Positions 25,695-34,643 of a DNA stretch of 64,000 bases are shown here, piece after piece. Source of the DNA: Paracoccaceae bacterium (GTDB lineage Bacteria; Pseudomonadota; Alphaproteobacteria; Rhodobacterales; Rhodobacteraceae). Each line of letters starts with the position of its first letter. Position 1 is the stretch's first letter. The position numbers were made by a program, and so were the translations under genes. The notes under the pieces were generated by a model. It saw nothing but the letters and a program-made list of their open reading frames with translations. It searched no databases and was not told the origin of the DNA. The DNA is taken from the NCBI GenBank assembly GCA_030697175.1, contig JAUYQR010000009.1, positions 104,412 through 168,411 of the forward strand, in the 5' to 3' direction.

Positions 25695-27518
25695 ATGGAA
25701 CTGGACGCATCCGGCCTTCTGCCCTTTCTGGAAACGGTCCACCCCTATGACAGCCTGCCGCGGGACGAGATGGCGCGTGTCGCCGCCTCTTTCAGCCGCA
25801 GGCACTATGATGACACGGTGGTGATCTATTCCGCCGGTCAGCCGCTGGACGGCATCTTCCTGATCCTTGAAGGCTCGGTCGAAGTGCTGGAGCCTTCGGG
25901 CGGCCTTGTGTCGCTGCTGGGGCCAAGAAACAGCTTCGGTGAACGCGGGATGATGCGCGACGGCATCGCCGTGACCACCGCCCGCGCCACCGAAGGCGCC
26001 GAAATCCTGATGCTGCCGCAGGCCGAATTTCGCCGCCTGATCGCCACCTACCCGGCGTTCGAGCGCTTTTTCCACCGTGGCCGTCAGCACGAAAACCGCG
26101 AGGCGGATATTTCCACCCGCAAGGTCGGTGACCTGATCGCCCGCGCGCCGATTGCCGTGGCCCCAACGACCACGATCCGCGAGGGTGCGGAAATCATGCG
26201 CGATGCCCACATATCCTGCCTTGCGATCGTGGAAGGGGACCGGCTGGTGGGCATCGTCACCGCGCGGGATTTCACCAACAAGGTGCTGGCCGAAGGCATG
26301 GACCCCGGCACCCCGGTCAGCGCGGTCATGGCGAAAGACCCGATGGTGCTTTCGCCTGACAGTCTTGGGTCGGACGTGCTGAACCGGATGCTGGAGCACC
26401 GGATCGGCCATCTGCCCGTGGTCGATGACGGCAAGCTGGTCGGGATGATCACCCAGACCGACCTGACCCGGTTTCAGGCCGTCTCCTCGGCGCTGCTGGT
26501 GCGGGATGCTGCCACGGCGCAGACCGTGGCGGAACTGGCGGAAAACACCGCCCGCATCCCGCGCCTTCTGGTGCAGCTGGTGGGTGGCGGCACCGCGCAT
26601 GAGGTGGTGACCCGGCTGATCACCGACATTGCCGATACCGTCACGCGGCGCCTGCTGGCGATGGCCGAGGCCGAACTGGGCCCGGCCCCGGTGCCTTACC
26701 TGTGGCTCGCCTGCGGCAGCCAGGGGCGGCAGGAACAGACCGGCGTTTCGGATCAGGACAACTGCCTGATGATCGACGACGCCGCGACAGATGCCGACAT
26801 GGCCTATTTCGCCGCACTGGCAAAGATCGTGTCCGATGGCCTCAACGACTGCGGCTATGTCTATTGCCCCGGCGACATGATGGCGACGAACCCGCAATGG
26901 TGCCAGCCGGTGCGCGTCTGGCGCGAGTATTTCCGCAAATGGGTGGCAACGCCTGATCCGATGGCGCAGATGCTGGCCAGCGTGATGTTCGACCTGCGCC
27001 CGATCGGTGGCACGGCCAGCCTTCATACCGAGCTTCAGGCCGAGGTGCTGCACAACGCCACCAGGAACTCGATCTTCGTGGCGCACATGATTTCCAACAG
27101 CCTCAAGCACACACCGCCGCTTGGGCTTTTGCGCGGCTTTGCCACCATCCGCTCGGGCGAGCACAAGAACCACATCGACCTCAAGATGAACGGCGTGGTC
27201 CCGGTTGTGGATCTGGGCCGCATCTACGCCCTGATCGGCGCTTTCGATGTGGTCAACACCCGACAGCGGCTTGAGGCGGCGGCCGAGGCCGGTGTCACCA
27301 GCCCCGGCGGCGCGCGTGATCTGATCGAAGCCTATGACCTGATCGCCGAGACGCGGCTTGAACATCAGATCCGCAGGGTCAAGGCCGGCGAGCGACCGGA
27401 CAACTTCATCGCCCCGTCCGAGCTTTCCGATTTTGAACGCAGCCACCTGCGCGACGCCTTCGTTGTCGTCCGCACCATGCAATCAGCCGTGGGATCGACC
27501 CGCGGCGCCAGAAGCTAG
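25695..27518 (+). CDS. cNMP-binding, CBS-pair and DUF294 nucleotidyltransferase-like protein
   Basis: A 607-residue cytosolic regulator-type protein. Domains in order: a cyclic-nucleotide-binding domain (about residues 20-125, containing GQPLDGIFLILEGSVEVLE and GPRNSFGERG), two CBS motifs (about 140-260), a DUF294 nucleotidyltransferase-like domain with GSQGRQEQ (341-348) and the metal pair Asp353/Asp355, and a DUF294 C-terminal helical domain (about 460-600). The same architecture is GlnD-like in its transferase part. Orthologues sit beside acetate symporters and acs genes in many proteobacteria. Nucleotidyl transfer to a partner is an inference. ATG 25695; it follows a terminator, so expression may be lower than that of the symporter. 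Confidence 0.85.
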   Translation: MELDASGLLPFLETVHPYDSLPRDEMARVAASFSRRHYDDTVVIYSAGQPLDGIFLILEGSVEVLEPSGGLVSLLGPRNSFGERGMMRDGIAVTTARATEGAEILMLPQAEFRRLIATYPAFERFFHRGRQHENREADISTRKVGDLIARAPIAVAPTTTIREGAEIMRDAHISCLAIVEGDRLVGIVTARDFTNKVLAEGMDPGTPVSAVMAKDPMVLSPDSLGSDVLNRMLEHRIGHLPVVDDGKLVGMITQTDLTRFQAVSSALLVRDAATAQTVAELAENTARIPRLLVQLVGGGTAHEVVTRLITDIADTVTRRLLAMAEAELGPAPVPYLWLACGSQGRQEQTGVSDQDNCLMIDDAATDADMAYFAALAKIVSDGLNDCGYVYCPGDMMATNPQWCQPVRVWREYFRKWVATPDPMAQMLASVMFDLRPIGGTASLHTELQAEVLHNATRNSIFVAHMISNSLKHTPPLGLLRGFATIRSGEHKNHIDLKMNGVVPVVDLGRIYALIGAFDVVNTRQRLEAAAEAGVTSPGGARDLIEAYDLIAETRLEHQIRRVKAGERPDNFIAPSELSDFERSHLRDAFVVVRTMQSAVGSTRGARS

Positions 27519-27532
27519 GACCTGACGCAACC

Positions 27533-28051
27533 ATGGCCATTGACCTGATCGCCGCCCTTTTTGTCGCCGCCATCACCGGCGTGATGGTCTGGCTTCTGCG
27601 CCGCTGGTTGCCCGTCATTCCAAGCTGGGTGGCCCCCGCTTCGGCCGGGGTTGCGCTGATCGGCTACACGGTCTGGAGCGAGTATGACTGGTATCCCCGG
27701 ATGTCAGGCCAGCTTCCCGCCGAGATCGAGGTTGTCGCCACGCTGGAACAGGCCTCGCCCTTCCGGCCCTGGACCTATCTTGCGAAGACCACGACCAGCT
27801 TTGTGGCGCTTGACCATCGCAAGACCCTCAGCCACCCGCAGAAGGCCGACCTTCACATCGTCACGCTTTACAGCTTTGCCCGCGCCGGCGGAATGACCGA
27901 AGGCGCGATGGCAATCGATTGCGCCGGGGGGCGGCAGGCGTTGATGATCACCGGCTCGACGATCACCGAGGCGGGAGAGTTGACCGGGGCCGAATGGCAC
28001 CCCGCCAGCGCCGATGACCGTTTGCAACAAGCCGCATGCAGGAAAGGGTAA
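27533..28051 (+). CDS. Uncharacterised membrane-anchored protein in the acetate regulatory set
   Basis: A 172-residue protein not assignable to a family by eye. It has an N-terminal hydrophobic helix (residues 3-22, with WLLRRW following) and a second hydrophobic stretch at about 30-47 (WVAPASAGVALIGYTVW), then a soluble, probably periplasmic or cytosolic domain of about 120 residues containing KTTTSFVALDHRKTLSHP and two cysteines (DCAGG and the C-terminal AACRKG). It lies 14 bases after the DUF294 gene and 3 bases before the receiver gene, so it is almost certainly co-transcribed with them. Confidence 0.75.
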   Translation: MAIDLIAALFVAAITGVMVWLLRRWLPVIPSWVAPASAGVALIGYTVWSEYDWYPRMSGQLPAEIEVVATLEQASPFRPWTYLAKTTTSFVALDHRKTLSHPQKADLHIVTLYSFARAGGMTEGAMAIDCAGGRQALMITGSTITEAGELTGAEWHPASADDRLQQAACRKG

Positions 28052-28054
28052 GGT

Positions 28055-28435
28055 ATGGACCGAAAGCCGCGCATCCTGGTCGTCGAGGACGAAGACAACA
28101 TCGCCGTCGCGCTGGACTATCTGATGACGCGCGAAGGCTATGACCATGACCGCGTCGCTTCTGGTGCCGATGCGATGACCCGCATCCGGGCGACGCATCC
28201 TGATCTGGTGCTGCTGGACGTGATGCTGCCGGAAGTTTCGGGCTATGAGATCTGCGAAGGCATCCGGATGGACCCAGCACTTTCCGATGTGAAGGTGCTG
28301 ATGATGACGGCGCGCGGCTCGGCCATCGAACGGCGCAAGGGGATGGCGCTTGGGGCGGACGGGTTCATCTCAAAGCCGTTCGAGCTCAAGGATCTTCGGG
28401 CCGAGGTCCGTCGCCTCTTGTCGCCGGGAACCTGA
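28055..28435 (+). CDS. Single-domain response regulator (receiver only)
   Basis: A 126-residue CheY-like receiver with all conserved residues: acidic pair Glu11/Asp12, phosphoacceptor Asp55 in LVLLDVMLP, Thr85 in MMTAR, and Lys107 in SKPF. There is no output domain, so it must act through a partner protein. It starts 3 bases after the previous stop and ends 3 bases before a gene for a membrane sensor-kinase-like protein fused to an exonuclease, its natural candidate partner. That protein lacks the phosphorylatable His, so the phosphate donor is unclear. Confidence 0.92.
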   Translation: MDRKPRILVVEDEDNIAVALDYLMTREGYDHDRVASGADAMTRIRATHPDLVLLDVMLPEVSGYEICEGIRMDPALSDVKVLMMTARGSAIERRKGMALGADGFISKPFELKDLRAEVRRLLSPGT

Positions 28436-28438
28436 GCG

Positions 28439-30511
28439 GTGCTGTCCCGGCTGTCGCTTCGGCTGCGCGTCCTGTTGATCTTCGCAGGGGCTGCTGCGGC
28501 GGTGATCGGAGCGCAGGCGGTCGGGTTATGGGTTGGCTATTCCCGGCTGGGCGATCCGGGGGCGGCCCAGGGCTTTGTGCAGGCGGGTATCCTTGCCGGG
28601 TTCGCAGCACTTGGGCTGATGGCGGGCATCTGGTATCTTTTTGATCTGAACGTCGCCAAGCCGATCGAAACGCTTGCCGGCAGTCTGCGCGCCCGCGCCC
28701 ATGCCGATGTCTCGGCCGAAATGGATGCCGCCATCGCCCGCTACCTTGGCGATCTTGCGCCTGCCGCCGCCGCCGCCGCCCGCAGCCTGACCGAAACCCG
28801 CAGCGCCCTGGCCGAGGCTGTCGCGCGTGAGACGCTGCGGCTTGGTTCGGAAAAGGCGCGGCTTGAGGCGCTGCTGTCCGATGTGCCGGCGGGGGTGATC
28901 CTGTGTTCGTCCGACCATGCGCTGGTGTTCTACAACTCTCCCGCCGCCGATGTGATCGGGGCCGGGCGCGGCGCAGGGCTGGAACCGGGGCTGGACCGCA
29001 AGCTGTTCGATTACATCCATGCGGCGCCGTTGCGCCATGCCTACGACCGGCTGAAGGCCACCGCCGACCCTGACGCCGTGTCCGACATCCTTTGCACCAC
29101 GGTTGCCGGCGCGCGGGTGCTGGCCGCCCGGATGCGGCTGGCGGGCGAGGGGGACGCGGGCTATGTGCTGACCCTGCGCGACATCACCGGCGACATGGCC
29201 GCCGAGGCTCGTCGCGAGGCGATGCTGGCTGAAACGCTGGACAACCTGCGCCGGCCCACGGCAACATTGGCAACGCTGATCGAGGTGCTGCCCGAGGACG
29301 CCCTGCCCGCCCCCATGCAGGGCGCCCTGAAGGCCGAGGTCACGCGCCTGTCGCAGGCCGTGACACGCTTTGGCGCCGCGCGCGAAGAAGGGCACGGCGA
29401 GGCCTCGTCGCTGCCGCAAACGCGCGCCTCCGATCTTGCCGAAGGGCTGGTCGCACGGCTGGCAGCCGAGGGTGTGACGGTGACCGCAAAGGCCGACGAC
29501 CTCTTGCTGCGCTGCAACGGGTTCGAACTGATCGGCTTTCTGTCGCTCTTGGCACGCAAGGTGGTGGAGACCGGTGTTGCCGAAGACATCCGTCTGACCA
29601 TCGAGGAAGAGGACACCGGCGCTGCCATCCGCTTGTCGTGGCGGGGCGGTCGGGTGGGCGTGGGCAAGCTGGACGACTGGCTGGCCGAACCGCTGGATGG
29701 CGACGGCCCGCACCGCCTTGCCCAAAGCGTGCTGGCTGCCCAGGCGACCGAAATCTGGCCAGAGCTGCTGGCCGACGGGCGCCAGGCGCTGTGCCTGCCG
29801 ATCCGTCAGGCCCGCCGCGCCGTGGCACGCCCGCAACCTGTGGCGCGCAAGGTGGTCTACGACTTCGAGCTGCTCTCTCCTGCCCGCACCGACCGGCTGG
29901 CCGAGGCGCGGCTCGACCGGCTGACCTATGTGGTCTTTGACAGCGAGACGACGGGGCTGAACCCCAGGCAGGGTGACGAAATCGTGCAGTTGGCCGCCGT
30001 GCGCATCGTCAATGGCCGGCGGGTGGACGGCGAGGTGTTCGATACGCTGGTCAACCCGGGGCGGACAATTCCCGCCGTGTCGACCGCCGTTCATGGCATC
30101 ACCGACGCGATGGTCGCCGATGCGCCAGCGGTGGCAGATGCCGTCCGGCGGTTTCACAAATTTGCCGAAGGTGCAGTTCTGGTCGCCCACAATGCCCCGT
30201 TCGACATGGAATTCCTGCGCCGCCAGGAGCCTGCGCTTGGCCTCAGCTTTGACATGCCGGTGCTGGACACGGTGCTGTTGTCCGCCGTGGTCTATGGTCA
30301 GCACGAGGTTCACAGCCTTGACGCGCTGACCCACCGGCTTGGCATCACGATCCCCGAGGAATCGCGCCACACGGCGATTGGCGACACTCTTGCGACGGCC
30401 GAGGCGTTTCTTAAGCTGTTGCCGATGCTGTCCGGCCGGGGCCATGCAACCTTCGGATCGGTGCTGTCCGAAGTGCGCAAGCACGGGCGCCTGTTGAAAG
30501 ACCTGAACTGA
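28439..30511 (+). CDS. Membrane PAS pseudo-histidine kinase fused to DnaQ-like 3'-5' exonuclease
   Basis: A 690-residue fusion. Residues 10-33 and 47-69 are membrane helices, followed by a HAMP-like stretch (NVAKPIETLAG), a coiled coil, a PAS domain (about 138-245) and a two-helix dimerisation-like segment around 255-310. Where kinases have the H-box, this protein reads DNLRRP at 268-273, so the phosphorylated His is Asp. The following ATPase-like region (about 345-455) lacks clear N and G boxes. The C-terminal third is an intact DEDDh exonuclease: Asp501 and Glu503 in FDSETTG, Asp589 in HNAPFD, His644 and Asp649 in HTAIGD. The start is GTG 28439, 3 bases after the receiver gene. The nuclease is probably active; its substrate and control are unknown. 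Confidence 0.87.
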   Translation: MLSRLSLRLRVLLIFAGAAAAVIGAQAVGLWVGYSRLGDPGAAQGFVQAGILAGFAALGLMAGIWYLFDLNVAKPIETLAGSLRARAHADVSAEMDAAIARYLGDLAPAAAAAARSLTETRSALAEAVARETLRLGSEKARLEALLSDVPAGVILCSSDHALVFYNSPAADVIGAGRGAGLEPGLDRKLFDYIHAAPLRHAYDRLKATADPDAVSDILCTTVAGARVLAARMRLAGEGDAGYVLTLRDITGDMAAEARREAMLAETLDNLRRPTATLATLIEVLPEDALPAPMQGALKAEVTRLSQAVTRFGAAREEGHGEASSLPQTRASDLAEGLVARLAAEGVTVTAKADDLLLRCNGFELIGFLSLLARKVVETGVAEDIRLTIEEEDTGAAIRLSWRGGRVGVGKLDDWLAEPLDGDGPHRLAQSVLAAQATEIWPELLADGRQALCLPIRQARRAVARPQPVARKVVYDFELLSPARTDRLAEARLDRLTYVVFDSETTGLNPRQGDEIVQLAAVRIVNGRRVDGEVFDTLVNPGRTIPAVSTAVHGITDAMVADAPAVADAVRRFHKFAEGAVLVAHNAPFDMEFLRRQEPALGLSFDMPVLDTVLLSAVVYGQHEVHSLDALTHRLGITIPEESRHTAIGDTLATAEAFLKLLPMLSGRGHATFGSVLSEVRKHGRLLKDLN

Positions 30512-30541
30512 CCTGCGCCGACGAGGGCAGGCCGCAGGGTG

Positions 30542-31315
30542 TCAGCCCGCGAACGGGTCGGCCGGATAGCTGACCCCTGCCAGATACAACCCCTGTGGCG
30601 GCGCCACCGGGCCACAGGCCGCGCGGTCGCGGGCGGCCAGTGCGCGGCCCACATCATCGGGCGCCCAGGCACCGGCCCCCACCCGCTCCAGCGTGCCGAC
30701 GATCGACCGCACCTGATTGTGCAGGAAACTGCGCGCGCCAAGGTGAAAGCGATATTCCAAGCCGCCGGGGTAGGGCAATTCCTGCACCTCGATCCGGTCC
30801 AGCGTCTTGACCGGGCTTTTCGCCTGGCACAGCGTCGAGCGGAAGGTGGTGAAGTCGTGATGCCCCACAAGCTGCGCCGCGCCTTCGCGCAGGGCGGCAA
30901 GGTCCAGCCGGTGCAGCACTTGCCACGCAAGCCCCCGGTCATGCGTCAGGGGCGCGCGGCGCGCAATCACACGGAACAGATAGCGCCGCCCGGTTGCCGA
31001 AAACCGCGCGTGAAAGGTGTTGTCCACCCGTGCGCAGGCAATCACCGCAACCGGATGCGGACGCAGATGCGCATTCAGCGCGGCGGCCAGTCGGAACGGC
31101 TCCCAGTCCCGCTCCAGATCGACATGCGCGACCTGCGCGGTGGCATGCACCCCGGCATCGGTGCGGCCTGCGGCGGCAATGGTGTGGTCGCGCGGTTCCA
31201 GCCGCGCCAGCGCCGCCTCGACCGCGCCCTGCACCGACGCCAGACCCCCGGCCTGCCGCTGCCAGCCCGCAAACGGGCCGCCGTGATAGTCGATCTGAAG
31301 GGCATAGCGAGGCAT
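30542..31315 (-). CDS. truA: tRNA pseudouridine(38-40) synthase
   Basis: A 257-residue pseudouridine synthase of the TruA family. The N terminus [21 protein letters not shown] and the catalytic [12 protein letters not shown] with Asp53 are typical, and [18 protein letters not shown] near residue 210 is the conserved C-terminal motif. It isomerises uridines 38-40 in the tRNA anticodon arm. It converges on the exonuclease fusion gene, and is divergent from ycjX over 123 bases. Confidence 0.95.
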   Translation of the reverse strand: MPRYALQIDYHGGPFAGWQRQAGGLASVQGAVEAALARLEPRDHTIAAAGRTDAGVHATAQVAHVDLERDWEPFRLAAALNAHLRPHPVAVIACARVDNTFHARFSATGRRYLFRVIARRAPLTHDRGLAWQVLHRLDLAALREGAAQLVGHHDFTTFRSTLCQAKSPVKTLDRIEVQELPYPGGLEYRFHLGARSFLHNQVRSIVGTLERVGAGAWAPDDVGRALAARDRAACGPVAPPQGLYLAGVSYPADPFAG

Positions 31316-31438
31316 GTGGTTTTCCTTACAGGGGTTCAGGCTGCTTGTGAATTGCAGCCGGGCGCCCGTCCGGCCGCACCCCCTACCAATCGCCGCCTGC
31401 CCGGCCTATCTTGCGACCGACAGCGAAGGGATCGGCAC

Positions 31439-32854
31439 TTGGCGCTTTTCGGGCTTACGGACGGGATCTCGCGCGGGATCGAAGGGGCCGGGGCGTCGTT
31501 CTCGGAAACCTTCCTTGACGACAGCCTGCGCCTTGGCGTCACCGGCCTGTCGCGGGCGGGCAAGACCGTGTTCATCACCGCGCTGGTGGCCAATCTGTTG
31601 CAGCGCGGGCGGATGCCGCAGTTGAAGGCCCAAGCCGAGGGCCGGATCGAGGCGGTCTACCTGCAACCGCAGCCCGACGTGACCCTGCCGCGCTTCGATT
31701 ATGAAGGCCACCTGGCCGCGCTGACCGGCGACAGCCCGCGCTGGCCCGCCTCCACCCGTGCGATTTCGGAACTGCGGCTGTCGTTTCGCATCCGTCCGTC
31801 GGGCCTGTTCGCAGGCTGGCGGTCGCCGCGCACCCTGCACCTTGATATTGTGGATTACCCCGGCGAATGGCTGTTGGACCTTGGCCTTCTGGACCAAAGC
31901 TATGACGCGTGGTCCGAAGCGACGCTCACCCGTCTGGCCAAGCGGCCCGAGGCGGCCGATTTCGTCGCCCGCGCCCGGGCCGAGGATGGCGCGCTCCGGC
32001 TCGACGAAGACCGCATCCGCGCGTTGTCGGACGGTTTCACCGCCTACCTTGCCGTCGCGCGCGATCTGGGCCGGGTTGACGTGACTCCGGGGCGCTTCCT
32101 GTTGCCCGGCGATCTGGCCGGTTCGCCCGTCCTGACCTTCGCGCCTTTGCCAAAGCCTGCGATGACCCCGCGCGCCAGCCTCTGGCGTGAGATGGAACGG
32201 CGGTTCGAGGCCTATAAATCCCGCGTCGTGCGCCCGTTCTTCCGCGACCATTTCGCCAGGATCGACCGGCAGATCGTGCTGATGGATGTGCTTGGCGCAA
32301 TCCACCAAGGTCCGCGCGCGGTGGAAGACCTGCGCCGCACGATGGCCGAGGTGCTGGGCAGCTTCCGGCCCGGCCGCAACAGTTGGCTGACCGGCCTCTT
32401 CGGCGGCAAGCAGGTGGAGCGTATCCTGTTTGCCGCGACCAAGGCAGACCACCTGCACCACGAACAGCACCCTGCGTTGACCGCGATTACCGCGGCGCTT
32501 CTGGCCGAGGCGAAGTCGCGCGCCGACTTTTCCGGCGCACGGACCGAGGCGCTGTCGCTGGCATCGTTGCGCGCCACGGTCGAGGAAACCGCCACCCGCG
32601 ACGGCGAGGTGCTGCCTGCGGTGAAAGGCACGCTTCTGGCTACCGGCAAGCCAGCGGTGATGTTCCCCGGCCGCCTGCCCAGCGACCCCGCGCGCCTGCT
32701 GTCGCCCGCCCGCGAAGGGGCAGAAGGCTGGCTGGATGCGGATTACGACCTGATGAGCTTTGCGCCCGCGCGCCTGACCGCAAGGCCCGGCGAGGGCCCG
32801 CCGCATATCCGCCTTGACCGGGCAATCGACTTTCTGATCGGAGACCGGCTGTGA
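31439..32854 (+). CDS. ycjX: YcjX family GTP/ATP-binding protein
   Basis: A 471-residue YcjX/DUF463 protein. A P-loop GLSRAGKTVF lies near residue 35, HLDIVDYPGEWLLDL near 140 gives the Walker B/G3-like part, and FAATKADHLH near 335 is the TKxD specificity motif. The function is unclear; homologues are stress-linked and paired with ycjF. The proposed start is a TTG at 31439 with GAAGGG 7 bases upstream, because no ATG occurs before the conserved IEGAGASFSETFLDD segment. It overlaps ycjF by four bases (GTGA). Confidence 0.88.
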   Translation: MALFGLTDGISRGIEGAGASFSETFLDDSLRLGVTGLSRAGKTVFITALVANLLQRGRMPQLKAQAEGRIEAVYLQPQPDVTLPRFDYEGHLAALTGDSPRWPASTRAISELRLSFRIRPSGLFAGWRSPRTLHLDIVDYPGEWLLDLGLLDQSYDAWSEATLTRLAKRPEAADFVARARAEDGALRLDEDRIRALSDGFTAYLAVARDLGRVDVTPGRFLLPGDLAGSPVLTFAPLPKPAMTPRASLWREMERRFEAYKSRVVRPFFRDHFARIDRQIVLMDVLGAIHQGPRAVEDLRRTMAEVLGSFRPGRNSWLTGLFGGKQVERILFAATKADHLHHEQHPALTAITAALLAEAKSRADFSGARTEALSLASLRATVEETATRDGEVLPAVKGTLLATGKPAVMFPGRLPSDPARLLSPAREGAEGWLDADYDLMSFAPARLTARPGEGPPHIRLDRAIDFLIGDRL

Positions 32855-33834
32855 CCCGCCCGCCAAAGCCCTTCGTGCAGGAAATCGACGACGCCATCGA
32901 CCCCGGGGCCGCGCCACCCGTGCCGGACGCGCTGCCGGAAGGCCAGGCGATGCAAGCCTTGGCCGCGCTGTCGCAGCGCAAGGGCTCGGGCGTGATGCGG
33001 TTTGCGGTCTGGGCGTTTGGCGCGCTGTTCTCCTTTGTGCTGAGTGTGGCGGCATGGGATTTCGTGACCAACCTTCTGGCGCGCAACGCGGTGCTGGGCT
33101 GGACCGCCTTCGTGCTGGTCGCGGTCGCGGTGCTGGCGGCGCTGATCTTGGCCGGGCGCGAATGGGCGGCTTTCGCCCGTATGGCGCGGATCGACGGCTT
33201 TCGCGACCAGGCCATCACTGCCCGCTCAACCGCTGATCTGCCCGAGGCGCGGCGCATTGTGGTGGCCCTGACCCGGCTTTACGCCGCCCGCCCTGACACG
33301 GCATGGGGCCGCGCGCGGCTGGCCGAGCGCGAGGCGGAAGTGCTGGATGCCGACGCGCTGCTGGCGCTGGCGGAACGCGAACTTCTGACGCCCCTCGACG
33401 CCGAAGCGCGGTTGGCGGTCGAGACGGCGGCGCGGCAGGTGGCCACCGTCACCGCGCTGGTGCCCTTGGCTCTGGCCGATGTGGCGGCCGCACTCTTTTC
33501 CAACCTGCGGATGATCCGCCAGATCGCGCAGATCTATGGCGGGCGGTCTGGCAATTTCGGCAGCATGCGCCTGTTGCGCCGGGTGTTTTCGTCACTGATC
33601 GCCACCGGCGCGGTGGCCTTGACCGACGATCTGATCTCGTCTGTCGCGGGTGGCGGGGTGCTGTCGAAAGTCTCGCGCCGCTTTGGCGAGGGCGTCGTCA
33701 ACGGCGCGCTGACCGCCCGCGTCGGCGTCGCCGCCATCGACATCTGCCGCCCCTTGCCCTTCGTCGCGCTGGAACGCCCGGCGGTATCGTCGCTGGTCAG
33801 CCGGGCGCTTGCGGGGCTGGTGTCACGCGGCTAG
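32851..33834 (+). CDS. ycjF: YcjF/TIGR01620 family inner membrane protein
   Basis: A 327-residue protein with two membrane helices (about residues 48-70 and 78-100) and a C-terminal DUF697-type domain (about 185-315) containing [17 protein letters not shown] and [15 protein letters not shown]. The start is GTG 32851, overlapping the ycjX stop by four bases, so the two proteins are made together and likely act together at the membrane. The gene end overlaps the convergent pth gene by four bases. Confidence 0.88.
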   Translation: MTRPPKPFVQEIDDAIDPGAAPPVPDALPEGQAMQALAALSQRKGSGVMRFAVWAFGALFSFVLSVAAWDFVTNLLARNAVLGWTAFVLVAVAVLAALILAGREWAAFARMARIDGFRDQAITARSTADLPEARRIVVALTRLYAARPDTAWGRARLAEREAEVLDADALLALAERELLTPLDAEARLAVETAARQVATVTALVPLALADVAAALFSNLRMIRQIAQIYGGRSGNFGSMRLLRRVFSSLIATGAVALTDDLISSVAGGGVLSKVSRRFGEGVVNGALTARVGVAAIDICRPLPFVALERPAVSSLVSRALAGLVSRG

Positions 33835-34514
33835 CGGAACTTGTCCAACAGCTTCTGCATCGGGCTCCGCGCGTCCACCTCCAGCGGTTTCGGTGCCTCC
33901 TTCGGCATCGACACCGGCGCTTCGGGCCTTGAAGTCGACGACCGGGGCGGCGCGGTGCGCAGGGCGACCGCGTTCATGAACTTCTGCCCGTCGCCCGCCG
34001 CGAGTGCAGGCGCGCCTTCGGAAATGCCGCGCAGAAGATCCTCCAGCCAGTCCTGATCCGCCTTGGCGAAATCATGCAGCACATAGGCCGCCACCGCATC
34101 CTTGTGGCCGGGATGGCCGATGCCAAGCCGCACCCGCGCATAGCCGTCACCGAGATGCCCGTGGATCGACCGCAGGCCGTTGTGCCCGGCATGACCGCCG
34201 CCTTCCTTCAGGCGCAGCTTGCCGGGGGCAAGGTCCAACTCGTCGTGAAACACCGTGACGTCGGCCAAGGGCAGTTTCCAGAACGCCAGCGCCGCCTGCA
34301 CCGACTGGCCCGACAGGTTCATGAAGGTTTCGGGCTTCAGCAGCGCGACCTTCTCGTCGCCCAGACGGCCCTCGCACACCAGCCCCTGAAACGCCTTGCG
34401 CCACGGGGTAAAGCCGTGGTCGGCGGCAATCCGGTCCAGCGCCATGAAGCCGATGTTGTGCCGGTTGGCGGCATATTTCGCGCCCGGATTGCCCAGACCG
34501 ACAAAGAGCTTCAT
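33831..34514 (-). CDS. pth: Peptidyl-tRNA hydrolase
   Basis: A 227-residue Pth enzyme that rescues tRNA from prematurely released peptidyl-t[26 protein letters not shown] contains the catalytic His19; FHDELDL and GHNGLRS supply the catalytic Asp and substrate-binding Asn. A C-terminal extension of about 40 residues rich in Pro, Ser and charged residues is longer than in E. coli Pth and common in Rhodobacteraceae. It lies 129 bases downstream of rplY on the same strand, the usual pairing. Confidence 0.95.
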   Translation of the reverse strand: MKLFVGLGNPGAKYAANRHNIGFMALDRIAADHGFTPWRKAFQGLVCEGRLGDEKVALLKPETFMNLSGQSVQAALAFWKLPLADVTVFHDELDLAPGKLRLKEGGGHAGHNGLRSIHGHLGDGYARVRLGIGHPGHKDAVAAYVLHDFAKADQDWLEDLLRGISEGAPALAAGDGQKFMNAVALRTAPPRSSTSRPEAPVSMPKEAPKPLEVDARSPMQKLLDKFR

Positions 34515-34597
34515 CGCCCACCTCCTGCCGGCACTCCCGACGTTGCGGGATATAGCGGGTTCGGCCCGATGCCTCAACCAACCGCCCGAAAATGCAA

Positions 34598-34618
34598 CGG
34601 GGGGCCACTGGCCCCCCG
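34598..34618 (-). terminator. Terminator hairpin between rplY and pth
   Basis: CGGGGGGCC-ACT-GGCCCCCCG is a perfect 9-bp stem 25 bases after the rplY stop. On the minus strand it is followed by TTGCATTTTC, a partial T-run. It would reduce read-through from rplY into pth. Confidence 0.65.
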
Positions 34619-34643
34619 CGCGGATCGCTCATGCCAGCCGCGA

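Noticed and set aside
23659..25710. A 683-codon minus-strand frame opposite the symporter
   Set aside because: His/Arg/Gly-rich shadow of the symporter gene with no ribosome site or family signature.
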